Source of the DNA: Caballeronia sp. NK8
Lineage (GTDB): Bacteria; Pseudomonadota; Gammaproteobacteria; Burkholderiales; Burkholderiaceae
NCBI RefSeq assembly: GCF_018408855.1
Contig: NZ_AP024325.1
Coordinates: 434,001-498,000 of the forward strand
Length of the DNA stretch: 64,000 nucleotides
Reading direction: 5' to 3'
The translations under genes and the position numbers were made by a program. Positions 57,709-64,000 of the stretch are shown one piece after another. The notes beneath the pieces were generated by a model. It did not search any database. It was not told the origin of the DNA and saw nothing but the letters and a program-made list of their open reading frames with translations. Position 1 is the first letter of the stretch, and every line of letters begins with the position of its first letter.

Positions 57709-59409
57709 ATGCCCACAGACGTAGACATCATCACTGTCGAGCAGATCGCGTCGATCGCCGATCGCCTGACCGAAGAAGGCCGCAAGGTCTCACCACTGAC
57801 TGTTTGGGAGGCGGCCGGCGGCGGTTCGCTCCTCGCCATCGCGGCCGGCCTGCAGCGCTGGCGCGAGGCGCGTTCGCCGGACGTGCCGCAGCAGCAGGCC
57901 CTGACCGGACTTCCCGACGACCTGGCCGAGACGCTCGTGAACGTCGCGCGGCGACTCTGGACGGTTTCCCGCGACGACACCGAACGACTCGCCGGCCAGC
58001 GCCTCTCCGTGGTGAACCAGCGGCTTTCGACGGCGCTCGCGGAGCGCGACGAGGCGCTCGCCGAGTTCCAGAAGACCGGCAGCGAAGCCGAAAAGAACCG
58101 TCAGCAGATGGCGGAAATGCTGAGCGCGTTGCGGGCGTCGGAAGAGTCGGCCGCACGTCTGCGCGAAGAGGTTGGGACGGCCACGGCGCGCGCGCAGACC
58201 GCCGAGACGCAGATCGAGGAGGCGGCGCGGCGCGCATCGATGGAACAGGCCGAGCGCGAAGCCGTGACGGCGTCGCTCGAGGAAGAGCGGCGTGCGAAGG
58301 ATGCGCTGAACGCGGCGCTGGCCGCGAAGGACGAAGAGATCGCGCGCATCGCGCAGGAGCGGGATCAGACGCGCCAGCAGCATGAGCAATTGCACGGTTT
58401 GATTGCCGGCAAGGATGAAGAACTCGCGCGTATCGCGGATGAACGCAATCAGACGCAACAGCAGCACGAGCAATTGCACGGTTTGATCGCCGGCAAGGAC
58501 CAGGACCTCGCGCGTATCGCCGAAGAGCGTGATCGGGCGCGTCAGGATCACGCGGATCTGCATGCGTTGCTGTCGGGCAAGGACGATGAACTCGAGCGCG
58601 TTGCGCAGGAGCGCGATCAGTTTCGGCAGGAGCACGAGGCGCTGACCCGGATTGCGCATGACAATTCGGCGCAGGTCGAGCGCTCGTCGCAGGATGCGAA
58701 CGCCGCGCAGGCGCGCGCGCAAGCCGCCGAAGCACAGGCGAGCGAAAGTCTCGCGCGCGTCGCCGCGCTGGAAGCCGAGTTGAACGAAGTGCGCGCCGCG
58801 CTGGCGGTGGAGCGTGAAAGCGCGGCTGCGCGCAGCGCGGAAGTCGTGGCGCAGCGCGATCACGTCGAGCGCGTGAGCGGCGAGCTGGAGGAAACCCGCA
58901 AGCGCATCAGCGCGTTGATGGAAGAAAAGGCCGAGCAGGGCACGGAACTCGCACGCGTATCGAACGATGTCAACGCCTTGCGCGAGCGCGCCGAGTCCGC
59001 CGAGAAGAACGCGACCGATCTGGCGAAGCGTCTCGTCGAGAAGGAGCAGGGCGAAGAGTCCGAACTCGCGTCGTTGCAGCGTCAGGTTTCGGCGCAGGCC
59101 AAGTCGCATTCGAAAGCGTACGACGAACTTCGCGCCAACGCCGAGCAATGGGTCACCTACGCGAAGGACTTGCGTCAGCGGCTCGATGTGGCCAACGAGA
59201 AGATTCTTTTCATCGATGCCCGCAGCACCGGCGAAGTCGCGCTGATGCGCAGGCTCGCGGTCGAACTGGAGCGCATGAAGCCGGACCACGAACTCGTGCT
59301 GCGCGAGGCGCAGCAGAAGCTGATCGGCGACAAGATGGCGCAACAGCTCGCGCAGAAGGGTTATCGCTATGATCCGGCGACGGCGGTGATGTCGAAGATC
59401 GAATCCTGA
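57709..59409 (+). CDS. KfrA-like DNA-binding coiled-coil protein with internal repeats
   Basis: A 566-residue protein. Residues 1-60 form the KfrA_N-type DNA-binding region (VEQIASIADRLTEEGRKVSPLTVWEAAGGGSLLAIAAGLQRWREAR in parts). Almost all the rest to about 490 is one long alpha-helical coiled coil. Four consecutive 28-residue units (about 205-316; pattern GKDEELARIADERNQTQQQH) are encoded by 84-bp repeats at 58321-58656. The C-terminal 70 residues (MRRLAVELERMKPDHELVLREAQQ) may be globular. KfrA of IncP/IncW plasmids is an autorepressor and nucleoid-like protein; a chromosomal copy probably acts in DNA organisation or local regulation. Confidence 0.85.
   Translation: MPTDVDIITVEQIASIADRLTEEGRKVSPLTVWEAAGGGSLLAIAAGLQRWREARSPDVPQQQALTGLPDDLAETLVNVARRLWTVSRDDTERLAGQRLSVVNQRLSTALAERDEALAEFQKTGSEAEKNRQQMAEMLSALRASEESAARLREEVGTATARAQTAETQIEEAARRASMEQAEREAVTASLEEERRAKDALNAALAAKDEEIARIAQERDQTRQQHEQLHGLIAGKDEELARIADERNQTQQQHEQLHGLIAGKDQDLARIAEERDRARQDHADLHALLSGKDDELERVAQERDQFRQEHEALTRIAHDNSAQVERSSQDANAAQARAQAAEAQASESLARVAALEAELNEVRAALAVERESAAARSAEVVAQRDHVERVSGELEETRKRISALMEEKAEQGTELARVSNDVNALRERAESAEKNATDLAKRLVEKEQGEESELASLQRQVSAQAKSHSKAYDELRANAEQWVTYAKDLRQRLDVANEKILFIDARSTGEVALMRRLAVELERMKPDHELVLREAQQKLIGDKMAQQLAQKGYRYDPATAVMSKIES
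58321..58656 (+). repeat. Four tandem 84-bp repeats inside the KfrA-like gene
   Basis: Units start at 58321, 58405, 58489 and 58573, each 84 bases, giving 28 residues (four heptads). Units 2 and 3 begin GCCGGCAAGGA; units 1 and 2 share the ending CAATTGCACGGTTTGAT. The frame is kept, so copy number can change without breaking the coiled coil. Confidence 0.85.
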
Positions 59410-59422
59410 CGCACGTTTGACG

Positions 59423-59818
59423 ATGGAAACGCAGACCATTACCGTGACGATCGCGCGCGACTGGCGCGAGCTGTACGACGCGATCTGGCGTCCTGAGGTG
59501 TTTCCGACGTGGGCGTCGGGGCTCGCGCAGTCGACGCTGGAAGACATGGACGATCATTGGCGCGCCCGTGGGCCGGAAGGCGACGTGACGATCCGCTTCA
59601 CGGAGCACAACGCGTTCGGCGTGATGGATCATCGGGTGTATCTGCCGAACGGTGATGAGGTCTATGTTCCATTGCGCGTCTATCAGAACGGCGCGGGCGC
59701 TGAAGTGGCGCTCACGCTGTTTCGCCAGCCCGGCATGAGCGATGAAAAATTCGCCGCGGATGCGCAGTGGGTTCGGCGGGATCTTGCGGCGCTTGCCGGG
59801 CGTTACGGGAAGCCCTGA
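59423..59818 (+). CDS. SRPBCC (START/Bet v 1-like) family protein
   Basis: A 131-residue single-domain protein of the polyketide cyclase/SRPBCC fold. ITVTIARDWRELYDAIWRPEVFPTWASGL is the typical opening (first strand and helix, Trp-Ala in the loop), followed by alternating strands and a C-terminal helix (SDEKFAADAQWVRRDLAAL). Such proteins bind a hydrophobic ligand or cyclise polyketides. It follows the KfrA-like gene by 13 bases; ATG 59423 chosen over a TTG six bases earlier. Ligand unknown. Confidence 0.78.
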   Translation: METQTITVTIARDWRELYDAIWRPEVFPTWASGLAQSTLEDMDDHWRARGPEGDVTIRFTEHNAFGVMDHRVYLPNGDEVYVPLRVYQNGAGAEVALTLFRQPGMSDEKFAADAQWVRRDLAALAGRYGKP

Positions 59819-59873
59819 CAGCGTGCGCCGAATCGCCGTATTCCGATAGCGCCTTCGACGAAGGCGGGGAGCC

Positions 59874-60707
59874 GTGGCCAAGATGAAGAAAACCGCGCCG
59901 GACTGGGTACTGCGCGCCGCGCCGACCGAAGGCATCGAACGCATCGAGGCCTGGTTTGGCGGCAAGGCCTACGGCATGCATCGGCACGACACCTATGCGA
60001 TCGGCCGCACGCTCGCGGGCGTGCAGAGCTTCAACTATCGGCGCGGGCTGCGTCACAGCGTGCCGGGCCAGACGATGGTCCTGCATCCAGACGAACTTCA
60101 TGACGGACAGGCGGGCACCGGCGAGGGCTTCCGCTATCGCATGCTGTATGTCGATCCCGCGCTGATTCAGGCGATACTCGGCGGCCGCGCGCTGCCTTTC
60201 GTCGAAGGCGGCGTGACGACCGATCTGCGCGTCTCGCGCGCGACGGAAGCCCTGCTGCAGCGCACCGAAGGGGCGCAGCCGCCGTTCGAGCCGCTCGAAC
60301 AGCACGATGCGCTGACCGAACTGGCGCTCGCGCTCGCGCAAGCGGCCGGCGCGCCAACGGTCTCCGATAGCGGCGATTACACGAGCGCCGCGCGCGCTCA
60401 TGCCTATCTGCATGCGAACTGCGATCGCATCATCACGCTGGACGAACTGGAGCGTGTGACAGGGCGCGACCGCTTCGGGCTGTCGCGTGATTTCCGCAAG
60501 TTCTACGGCACGAGTCCGTATCGCTATCTGACGATGCGCCGCCTCGATCTGGCCCGCCGCCTCATGCTGACCGGCGCGCCGCTCGCGGATATCGCGGCGC
60601 ACGCGGGCTTCGCCGATCAGAGTCACATGACGCGCCAGTTCACGCGTGCGTTCGGCATTCCGCCCGCGCGCTGGCGGACGATCGCGAGCGGCGTCGCATC
60701 GGGCTGA
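59874..60707 (+). CDS. AraC-family regulator with N-terminal cupin
   Basis: Regulator of 277 residues. The N-terminal AraC-binding cupin holds GMHRHDTYAIGRTLAGVQSF and PGQTMVLHPDELHDGQAG. Two helix-turn-helices follow (ITLDELERVTGRDRFGLSRDFRKFYGTSPYRYL; PLADIAAHAGFADQSHMTRQFTRAFGIPPARW, in parts). GTG 59874 follows GGCGGGGA. It is followed by a small cupin gene on the same strand 82 bases on, a pairing in which the regulator usually controls the partner. Confidence 0.9.
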   Translation: MAKMKKTAPDWVLRAAPTEGIERIEAWFGGKAYGMHRHDTYAIGRTLAGVQSFNYRRGLRHSVPGQTMVLHPDELHDGQAGTGEGFRYRMLYVDPALIQAILGGRALPFVEGGVTTDLRVSRATEALLQRTEGAQPPFEPLEQHDALTELALALAQAAGAPTVSDSGDYTSAARAHAYLHANCDRIITLDELERVTGRDRFGLSRDFRKFYGTSPYRYLTMRRLDLARRLMLTGAPLADIAAHAGFADQSHMTRQFTRAFGIPPARWRTIASGVASG

Positions 60708-60789
60708 GCGTCTGCACGATCGTTCAAGACGCACGCCGCGCGTGAGCGTTAGTCTGGCTTCGTCAACGTCACGGATACGGAGCCCAGTC

Positions 60790-61179
60790 ATGACATCCAT
60801 CGAAAGCTCTCGCGGCCAGCGCGTCGCGATCGACCCGCTCGACAAGGCGCGCAAGATCGACGGCTTCTGGCAGCAGCGCGTGATCGCCGAAATGAACGAC
60901 TATCAGTTCAAGGTCGCGCGTCTCGAAGGCGATTTCATCTGGCATCGTCACGCGGACACCGACGAGACCTTCATCGTGCTCGAGGGCGAATTGCGCATCG
61001 ACTTTCGCGACGGCGCGATGGTTCTGCGCGCGGGCGAGTTCGGCGTCGTGCCGAAGGGCGTCGAGCATAAGCCGTATGCGGCGCGCGAAGTGAAGATCAT
61101 GCTCATCGAGCCGCGTGGCGTCGTCAATACCGGCGAGACGCAGAACGAGCGCACCGCGCCCAACGATCTCTGGGTTTGA
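60790..61179 (+). CDS. Small cupin-domain protein
   Basis: A 129-residue single cupin. Motif 1 is FIWHRHADTDETFIVLEGEL (His, His, Glu) and motif 2 GEFGVVPKGVEHKPYA (final His), so the four metal ligands are present. The protein could be a dioxygenase, isomerase or metal-dependent sensor. ATG 60790 follows the AraC-type regulator at 59874, probably its target. No signal peptide. Substrate unknown. Confidence 0.85.
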   Translation: MTSIESSRGQRVAIDPLDKARKIDGFWQQRVIAEMNDYQFKVARLEGDFIWHRHADTDETFIVLEGELRIDFRDGAMVLRAGEFGVVPKGVEHKPYAAREVKIMLIEPRGVVNTGETQNERTAPNDLWV

Positions 61180-61247
61180 TCTGCGTCTCCAGCCCGACAA
61201 GCTATCATGTGCACATTCCAAACATGCCGCACGGGCTGGAGAACCAA

Positions 61248-62477
61248 ATGGCTGGACCTCAGGAAAGCGTCAGCATGGCGGTGTTCTGCGACTTCGAGAA
61301 CGTCGCGCTCGGCGTGCGCGATGCGAAGTACGAGAAATTCGATATCAAACCTGTGCTCGAACGCCTGCTGCTGAAGGGAAGCATCGTCGTCAAGAAAGCC
61401 TATTGCGACTGGGATCGCTACAAGGGTTTCAAGTCGGCGATGCACGAGGCCAGCTTCGAGATGATCGAGATTCCGCACGTGCGCCAGTCGGGCAAGAATT
61501 CCGCCGATATCCGTCTCGTCGTCGATGCCCTCGATCTCTGCTACACCAAAGCGCATGTCGATACGTTCGTCATCATCAGCGGCGACTCCGACTTCTCGCC
61601 GCTCGTCTCGAAGCTGCGCGAGAACGCGAAGAAGGTGATCGGCGTCGGCGTGAAGCAGTCGACCTCCGATCTGCTCGTCGCGAACTGCGATGAGTTCATC
61701 TTTTACGACGACCTCGTGCGCGAACAGCAACGCGCCATCGCCAAGCGCGAGGCACGCGAAACGAAGCGCCCGCCCGAAGAGGAACGCCAGCCGAAACACG
61801 AGATGGAATCGCGCAAGTCGCAGGCGATCGCGATCACCGTCGAAACCTTCGAGGCGCTCGCCTCGGAGCGCGGCGAAAGCGGCAAGATCTGGGCATCGGT
61901 CCTGAAGAGCGCGATCAAGCGGCGCAAGCCCGGCTTCAGCGAAACGCAATACGGTTTTCGCGCGTTCGGCAATCTGCTCGACGAAGCGCAATCGCGCGGT
62001 CTGCTGGAAGTCGGCCGCGACGATAAATCCGGCGCGTTCGTGTTTCGATCCGCCCAATTCGCGCAGTCAGCGGCGCTGGACGTGCGGCACGCCGAGGCGC
62101 CGGTAGCCGCGAGAGAGAGCGACGGCGCGGGGAATGCGAACCGCCGGAGCAAGCGCGGTGGCCGCAAGCAGGCGCCGATGCCCGTGGCCGAAACCGTCGC
62201 GGTCGTCGAACAAGCGCCGCCGATCGTCGAAGCGTACACGCCCGAACCGCAAGCCGAACCCGCGCCTGCTTTCGAACCCGCGCCCGCGCCGAAAAAGACC
62301 GCCGCGCCGCGCCGCGCGCGCAAGACGGCAGCGAAGCAAAGCGCTGCCGACGCGCCTCACGAAGCCGCCATGGAAAGCGCCTCGGCTGCGGAAACCGAAG
62401 CGGTGAAGCCGCCGCGCAAGTCGTCGTCGCGCTCGGGCCGTTCACGCAAGGCAGCCGACAAGGCAGGCGACCAGTAA
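61248..62477 (+). CDS. NYN-domain protein with OST-HTH/LOTUS domain (RNA-binding or nuclease candidate)
   Basis: A 409-residue protein. The N-terminal PIN-like NYN domain has MAVFCDFENVALG (Asp15, Glu17), ADIRLVVDAL and ISGDSDFSPLV (Asp113, Asp115), the acidic set of ribonucleases in this fold. An OST-HTH/LOTUS domain lies at about 185-270 (SGKIWASVLKSAIKRRKPGFSETQYGFRAFGNLLDEAQ in parts), and the last 130 residues are a disordered Ala/Pro/Lys tail. This LabA/DUF88 type is widespread and thought to bind or cleave RNA. ATG 61248 follows GGAGAACCAA. Confidence 0.88.
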   Translation: MAGPQESVSMAVFCDFENVALGVRDAKYEKFDIKPVLERLLLKGSIVVKKAYCDWDRYKGFKSAMHEASFEMIEIPHVRQSGKNSADIRLVVDALDLCYTKAHVDTFVIISGDSDFSPLVSKLRENAKKVIGVGVKQSTSDLLVANCDEFIFYDDLVREQQRAIAKREARETKRPPEEERQPKHEMESRKSQAIAITVETFEALASERGESGKIWASVLKSAIKRRKPGFSETQYGFRAFGNLLDEAQSRGLLEVGRDDKSGAFVFRSAQFAQSAALDVRHAEAPVAARESDGAGNANRRSKRGGRKQAPMPVAETVAVVEQAPPIVEAYTPEPQAEPAPAFEPAPAPKKTAAPRRARKTAAKQSAADAPHEAAMESASAAETEAVKPPRKSSSRSGRSRKAADKAGDQ

Positions 62478-62482
62478 GCCCG

Positions 62483-63892
62483 TCATCCCGGCCGCTGCTC
62501 GGCCGTCACCGCGGCTGCTTCGCGCGCATGCGCCGCCGCGTCTTCCTCGGCGCGCCAGCGCTGCCGCGACCGATACATGGTCGCGACAGCCATGCGCGCC
62601 ATCCGCACCCAGCCCGAATGACGCGGGTCCGCGAGCATGCTGAGCGCGCGCGCGTAATCGAGCGTGAGGCCGGGCGTCCAGGCCATCGTCGCGGCGCGTT
62701 TGCGCACTTGCGCCGCGACCCACAGCTCGGGCGTCGCCATGATGCGCACGAGCGGCTTCCACCCGCCGCCCTTGCCCCACACCCGCGCCGATGCCCCTTC
62801 GATCGCCGCCTCCAGCGCGCGCGCCACGGAACTCGAGCAATTGCGGTACGTGAGGTTGTAGGTCGTGTCGCGTTGATACGCCTGCCAGAAGCGCGCGAGC
62901 CGGTCCGGATCGTAATTGCGGATCCGCACCTGCTGCGTCGACGGACACCACGCTTTCGATTCGGTCGCATAGTCGGGCTGAAACAGGCCGGGCACATCGT
63001 TCTCGCGGGTCGCGCGCAGCGTGCGCGTGAACTCGTTCGGCGAACGGTCGATCTCGACCGCCGGATACAGGCTGATGTACACGCCTTCGGGCGTCTCCAG
63101 CGCGGCGTGGCCGGTCGAGATGGTGCCGTTCCTGTCGACCGCGGCGATATAGCGGTCGACGAGCAATTGCCGCCGCGGCTGCGACTTGGCCGTGCCGACC
63201 GGCGTCCAGACGTGTACGGTCAGTGCCGCTTCGTCGGGCGCGGGCGGACCGTCCCAGACCGCGCCGGCGAATGACGGCGCGGCTTGCCTCGATCCTTCCT
63301 GCGCAGTTGCGTCCGCATCGCCATCGACGGCCGGATTCGCCGCCATGCGCCGCACGCGCGCCGCGAGCAGGATCATGTTCCAGCCGCCGAAGAACAGCCC
63401 GAACGCGACGCAATACGCGACGGTGCCCGCGTAGTGATCGGGATACGGCTGATAAAAAAAGATTGCGATGGCGATTTCGAGCACGCCGCCCGCCGTCGCG
63501 AGACGCCATTTGCGAAAGCGGACCAGGCGCGCCGAGACGATCTGCAAGGCGCCATCGACCAGAAAGAGCGTGCCGAAGATGAGCGACAGCACGAAATTGC
63601 CGTGCTCGCCGCCGAACAGCACGAGTAGCGCCGACAGGCAGAACGTCGTGCCCTTCACATAGCGCAGCTTGCGCTGGCCGCCCATGCCGGTCCACGCGAC
63701 CGCGAGCGTGGCGAGGCCTTCGAACAGCATCATCAGCGCGAACGGGATGATGGGAAAGTAGAGCGAGCCGTCGAGCGCGTCGGTGAAGATGACGCCGCCG
63801 AGCGCGATGCTGAGCAACCCGACGATCATCACCGCGCGCCAGCGGGTGCGCAGATAGTCGACGCCGAGAAGAATCATCACGAGCCGAACCAT
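62483..63892 (-). CDS. HdeD-like membrane protein fused to a permuted papain-like domain
   Basis: A 469-residue protein. Residues 1-180 form six membrane helices in the HdeD/DUF308 style (VMIVGLLSIALGGVIFTD, FALMMLFEGLATLAVAW, IFGTLFLVDGALQI and others). After a 40-residue linker a soluble domain begins: GTISTGHAALETPEGVYISLYP with His262, then YNLTYRNCSSSVARALE with Cys352. A His before a Cys in that arrangement fits a circularly permuted papain-fold (NlpC/P60, LRAT or PPPDE-like) hydrolase. Start 63892 with AGGAAG. It is convergent with the NYN gene, five bases apart. Hydrolase activity is inference. Confidence 0.82.
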   Translation of the reverse strand: MVRLVMILLGVDYLRTRWRAVMIVGLLSIALGGVIFTDALDGSLYFPIIPFALMMLFEGLATLAVAWTGMGGQRKLRYVKGTTFCLSALLVLFGGEHGNFVLSLIFGTLFLVDGALQIVSARLVRFRKWRLATAGGVLEIAIAIFFYQPYPDHYAGTVAYCVAFGLFFGGWNMILLAARVRRMAANPAVDGDADATAQEGSRQAAPSFAGAVWDGPPAPDEAALTVHVWTPVGTAKSQPRRQLLVDRYIAAVDRNGTISTGHAALETPEGVYISLYPAVEIDRSPNEFTRTLRATRENDVPGLFQPDYATESKAWCPSTQQVRIRNYDPDRLARFWQAYQRDTTYNLTYRNCSSSVARALEAAIEGASARVWGKGGGWKPLVRIMATPELWVAAQVRKRAATMAWTPGLTLDYARALSMLADPRHSGWVRMARMAVATMYRSRQRWRAEEDAAAHAREAAAVTAEQRPG

Positions 63893-64000
63893 TGCTTCCT
63901 CCGTCCGATCATTCGATGCCTTGTGCGGGACCCGCGCGGTCACACATTTTATAAGGCAATGACGGGGAAAGCCGCAAGCGCGGAAAATCAAACCACAGAC
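63893..64000. other. Upstream region of the HdeD-like gene, window edge
   Basis: No gene in the last 108 bases. On the minus strand CCTTATAAAATG (around 63944-63956) contains a TATAAA that could serve as a -10 element for the HdeD-like gene; a -35 is not clear. Confidence 0.35.

Noticed and set aside
58321..58656. Tandem repeats as a possible CRISPR array
   Set aside because: Units are contiguous, 84 bases, in frame and inside a coding coiled coil; no spacers.
57790..59547. A 585-residue minus-strand frame opposite the KfrA-like gene
   Set aside because: Leu/Arg/Phe-rich antisense of a coiled-coil gene; the plus strand shows clear heptads, repeats and a KfrA_N domain.
1..64000. Insertion sequences, integrases, prophage, tRNA or rRNA genes
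   Set aside because: Looked for transposase motifs, clover-leaf-like sequences and terminal repeats while reading; found none I could support.

Overview
The window is a GC-rich (by eye well above 60 %) chromosomal segment from a beta-proteobacterium, most likely the Paraburkholderia/Caballeronia/Burkholderia group. The pointers are an OmpC-type porin of the Burkholderiales kind, a DUF4148 small secreted protein, a chromosomal KfrA-like coiled-coil protein, a ProQ-domain protein, and the density of LysR/GntR/AraC regulators next to MFS permeases. That placement is inference from gene content. I see no rRNA, tRNA, transposase, integrase or CRISPR array. The segment reads as a string of catabolic modules, each with its own regulator and transporter.

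Layout. 1-2.3 kb: a cut-off MHS-family MFS permease behind a LysR gene. 2.4-5.8 kb: a short-chain dehydrogenase, a zinc-free MDR reductase and an Asp-nucleophile alpha/beta hydrolase in one operon, divergent from a CGNR/ABATE zinc-finger regulator; the shared promoter carries a nested dyad of four GTTAC half-sites. 5.9-8.3 kb: two small hypothetical ORFs, a UlaG/NAPE-PLD-like metallo-hydrolase and a divergent TetR gene.

8.3-18.9 kb is the most interesting region. It holds a GntR regulator, a single-subunit Rieske oxygenase, a glutamine-synthetase-like ligase, an adrenodoxin-type [2Fe-2S] ferredoxin, an FAD ferredoxin reductase, a class I glutamine-amidotransferase-type gamma-glutamyl hydrolase, a LysR regulator, an AAHS aromatic-acid permease, and further on a DUF4863 protein of the kind that includes 4-hydroxylaminobenzoate lyase. 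Together these suggest uptake of an aromatic amino acid-type substrate (p-aminobenzoate is my leading guess), ATP-dependent gamma-glutamylation of its amine, ring oxygenation of the glutamylated form, and a hydrolase that removes the glutamyl group. A ProQ-domain gene, a secreted small protein and a porin sit around it.

21.3-31.6 kb is a ten-gene operon on the minus strand: an OpuC-type betaine/choline ABC importer, a nitrilase-family amidase, acyl-CoA dehydrogenase, acyl-CoA ligase, enoyl-CoA hydratase-like protein, MmgE/PrpD protein and a GlxA-type AraC regulator. It looks like import and CoA-dependent breakdown of a quaternary-amine or similar cation. 31.7-35.2 kb holds a YcaD-like MFS permease, a small helical protein, an SDR, a mini M48-type membrane peptidase and a small basic secreted protein. 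35.6-38.9 kb holds acetoacetate decarboxylase, 3-hydroxybutyrate dehydrogenase and a patatin-like protein (ketone body/PHB metabolism), then a VOC protein. 38.9-42.7 kb holds a LysR gene divergent from an M20 peptidase and an MHS permease. 42.7-47.9 kb holds aspartate 4-decarboxylase with two tandem AspT-type exchangers. 48.2-50.1 kb is an islet with a TPR-like hypothetical protein and a higBA toxin-antitoxin pair.

50.4-56.0 kb looks like a D-apionate catabolic operon: ACS-family permease, ApnO-like oxidoisomerase, RuBisCO-like protein, DUF1537 kinase (OiaK-like) and GntR regulator. 56-64 kb holds a LysR gene, a DUF4148 protein, the KfrA-like protein with four 84-bp internal repeats, an SRPBCC protein, an AraC-cupin pair, a NYN-OST-HTH RNA-binding/nuclease candidate, and an HdeD-like membrane protein fused to a permuted papain-like domain. 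Start sites were chosen by ribosome-binding sites and family N-termini. All functional calls rest on motif recognition and context, with no database search.
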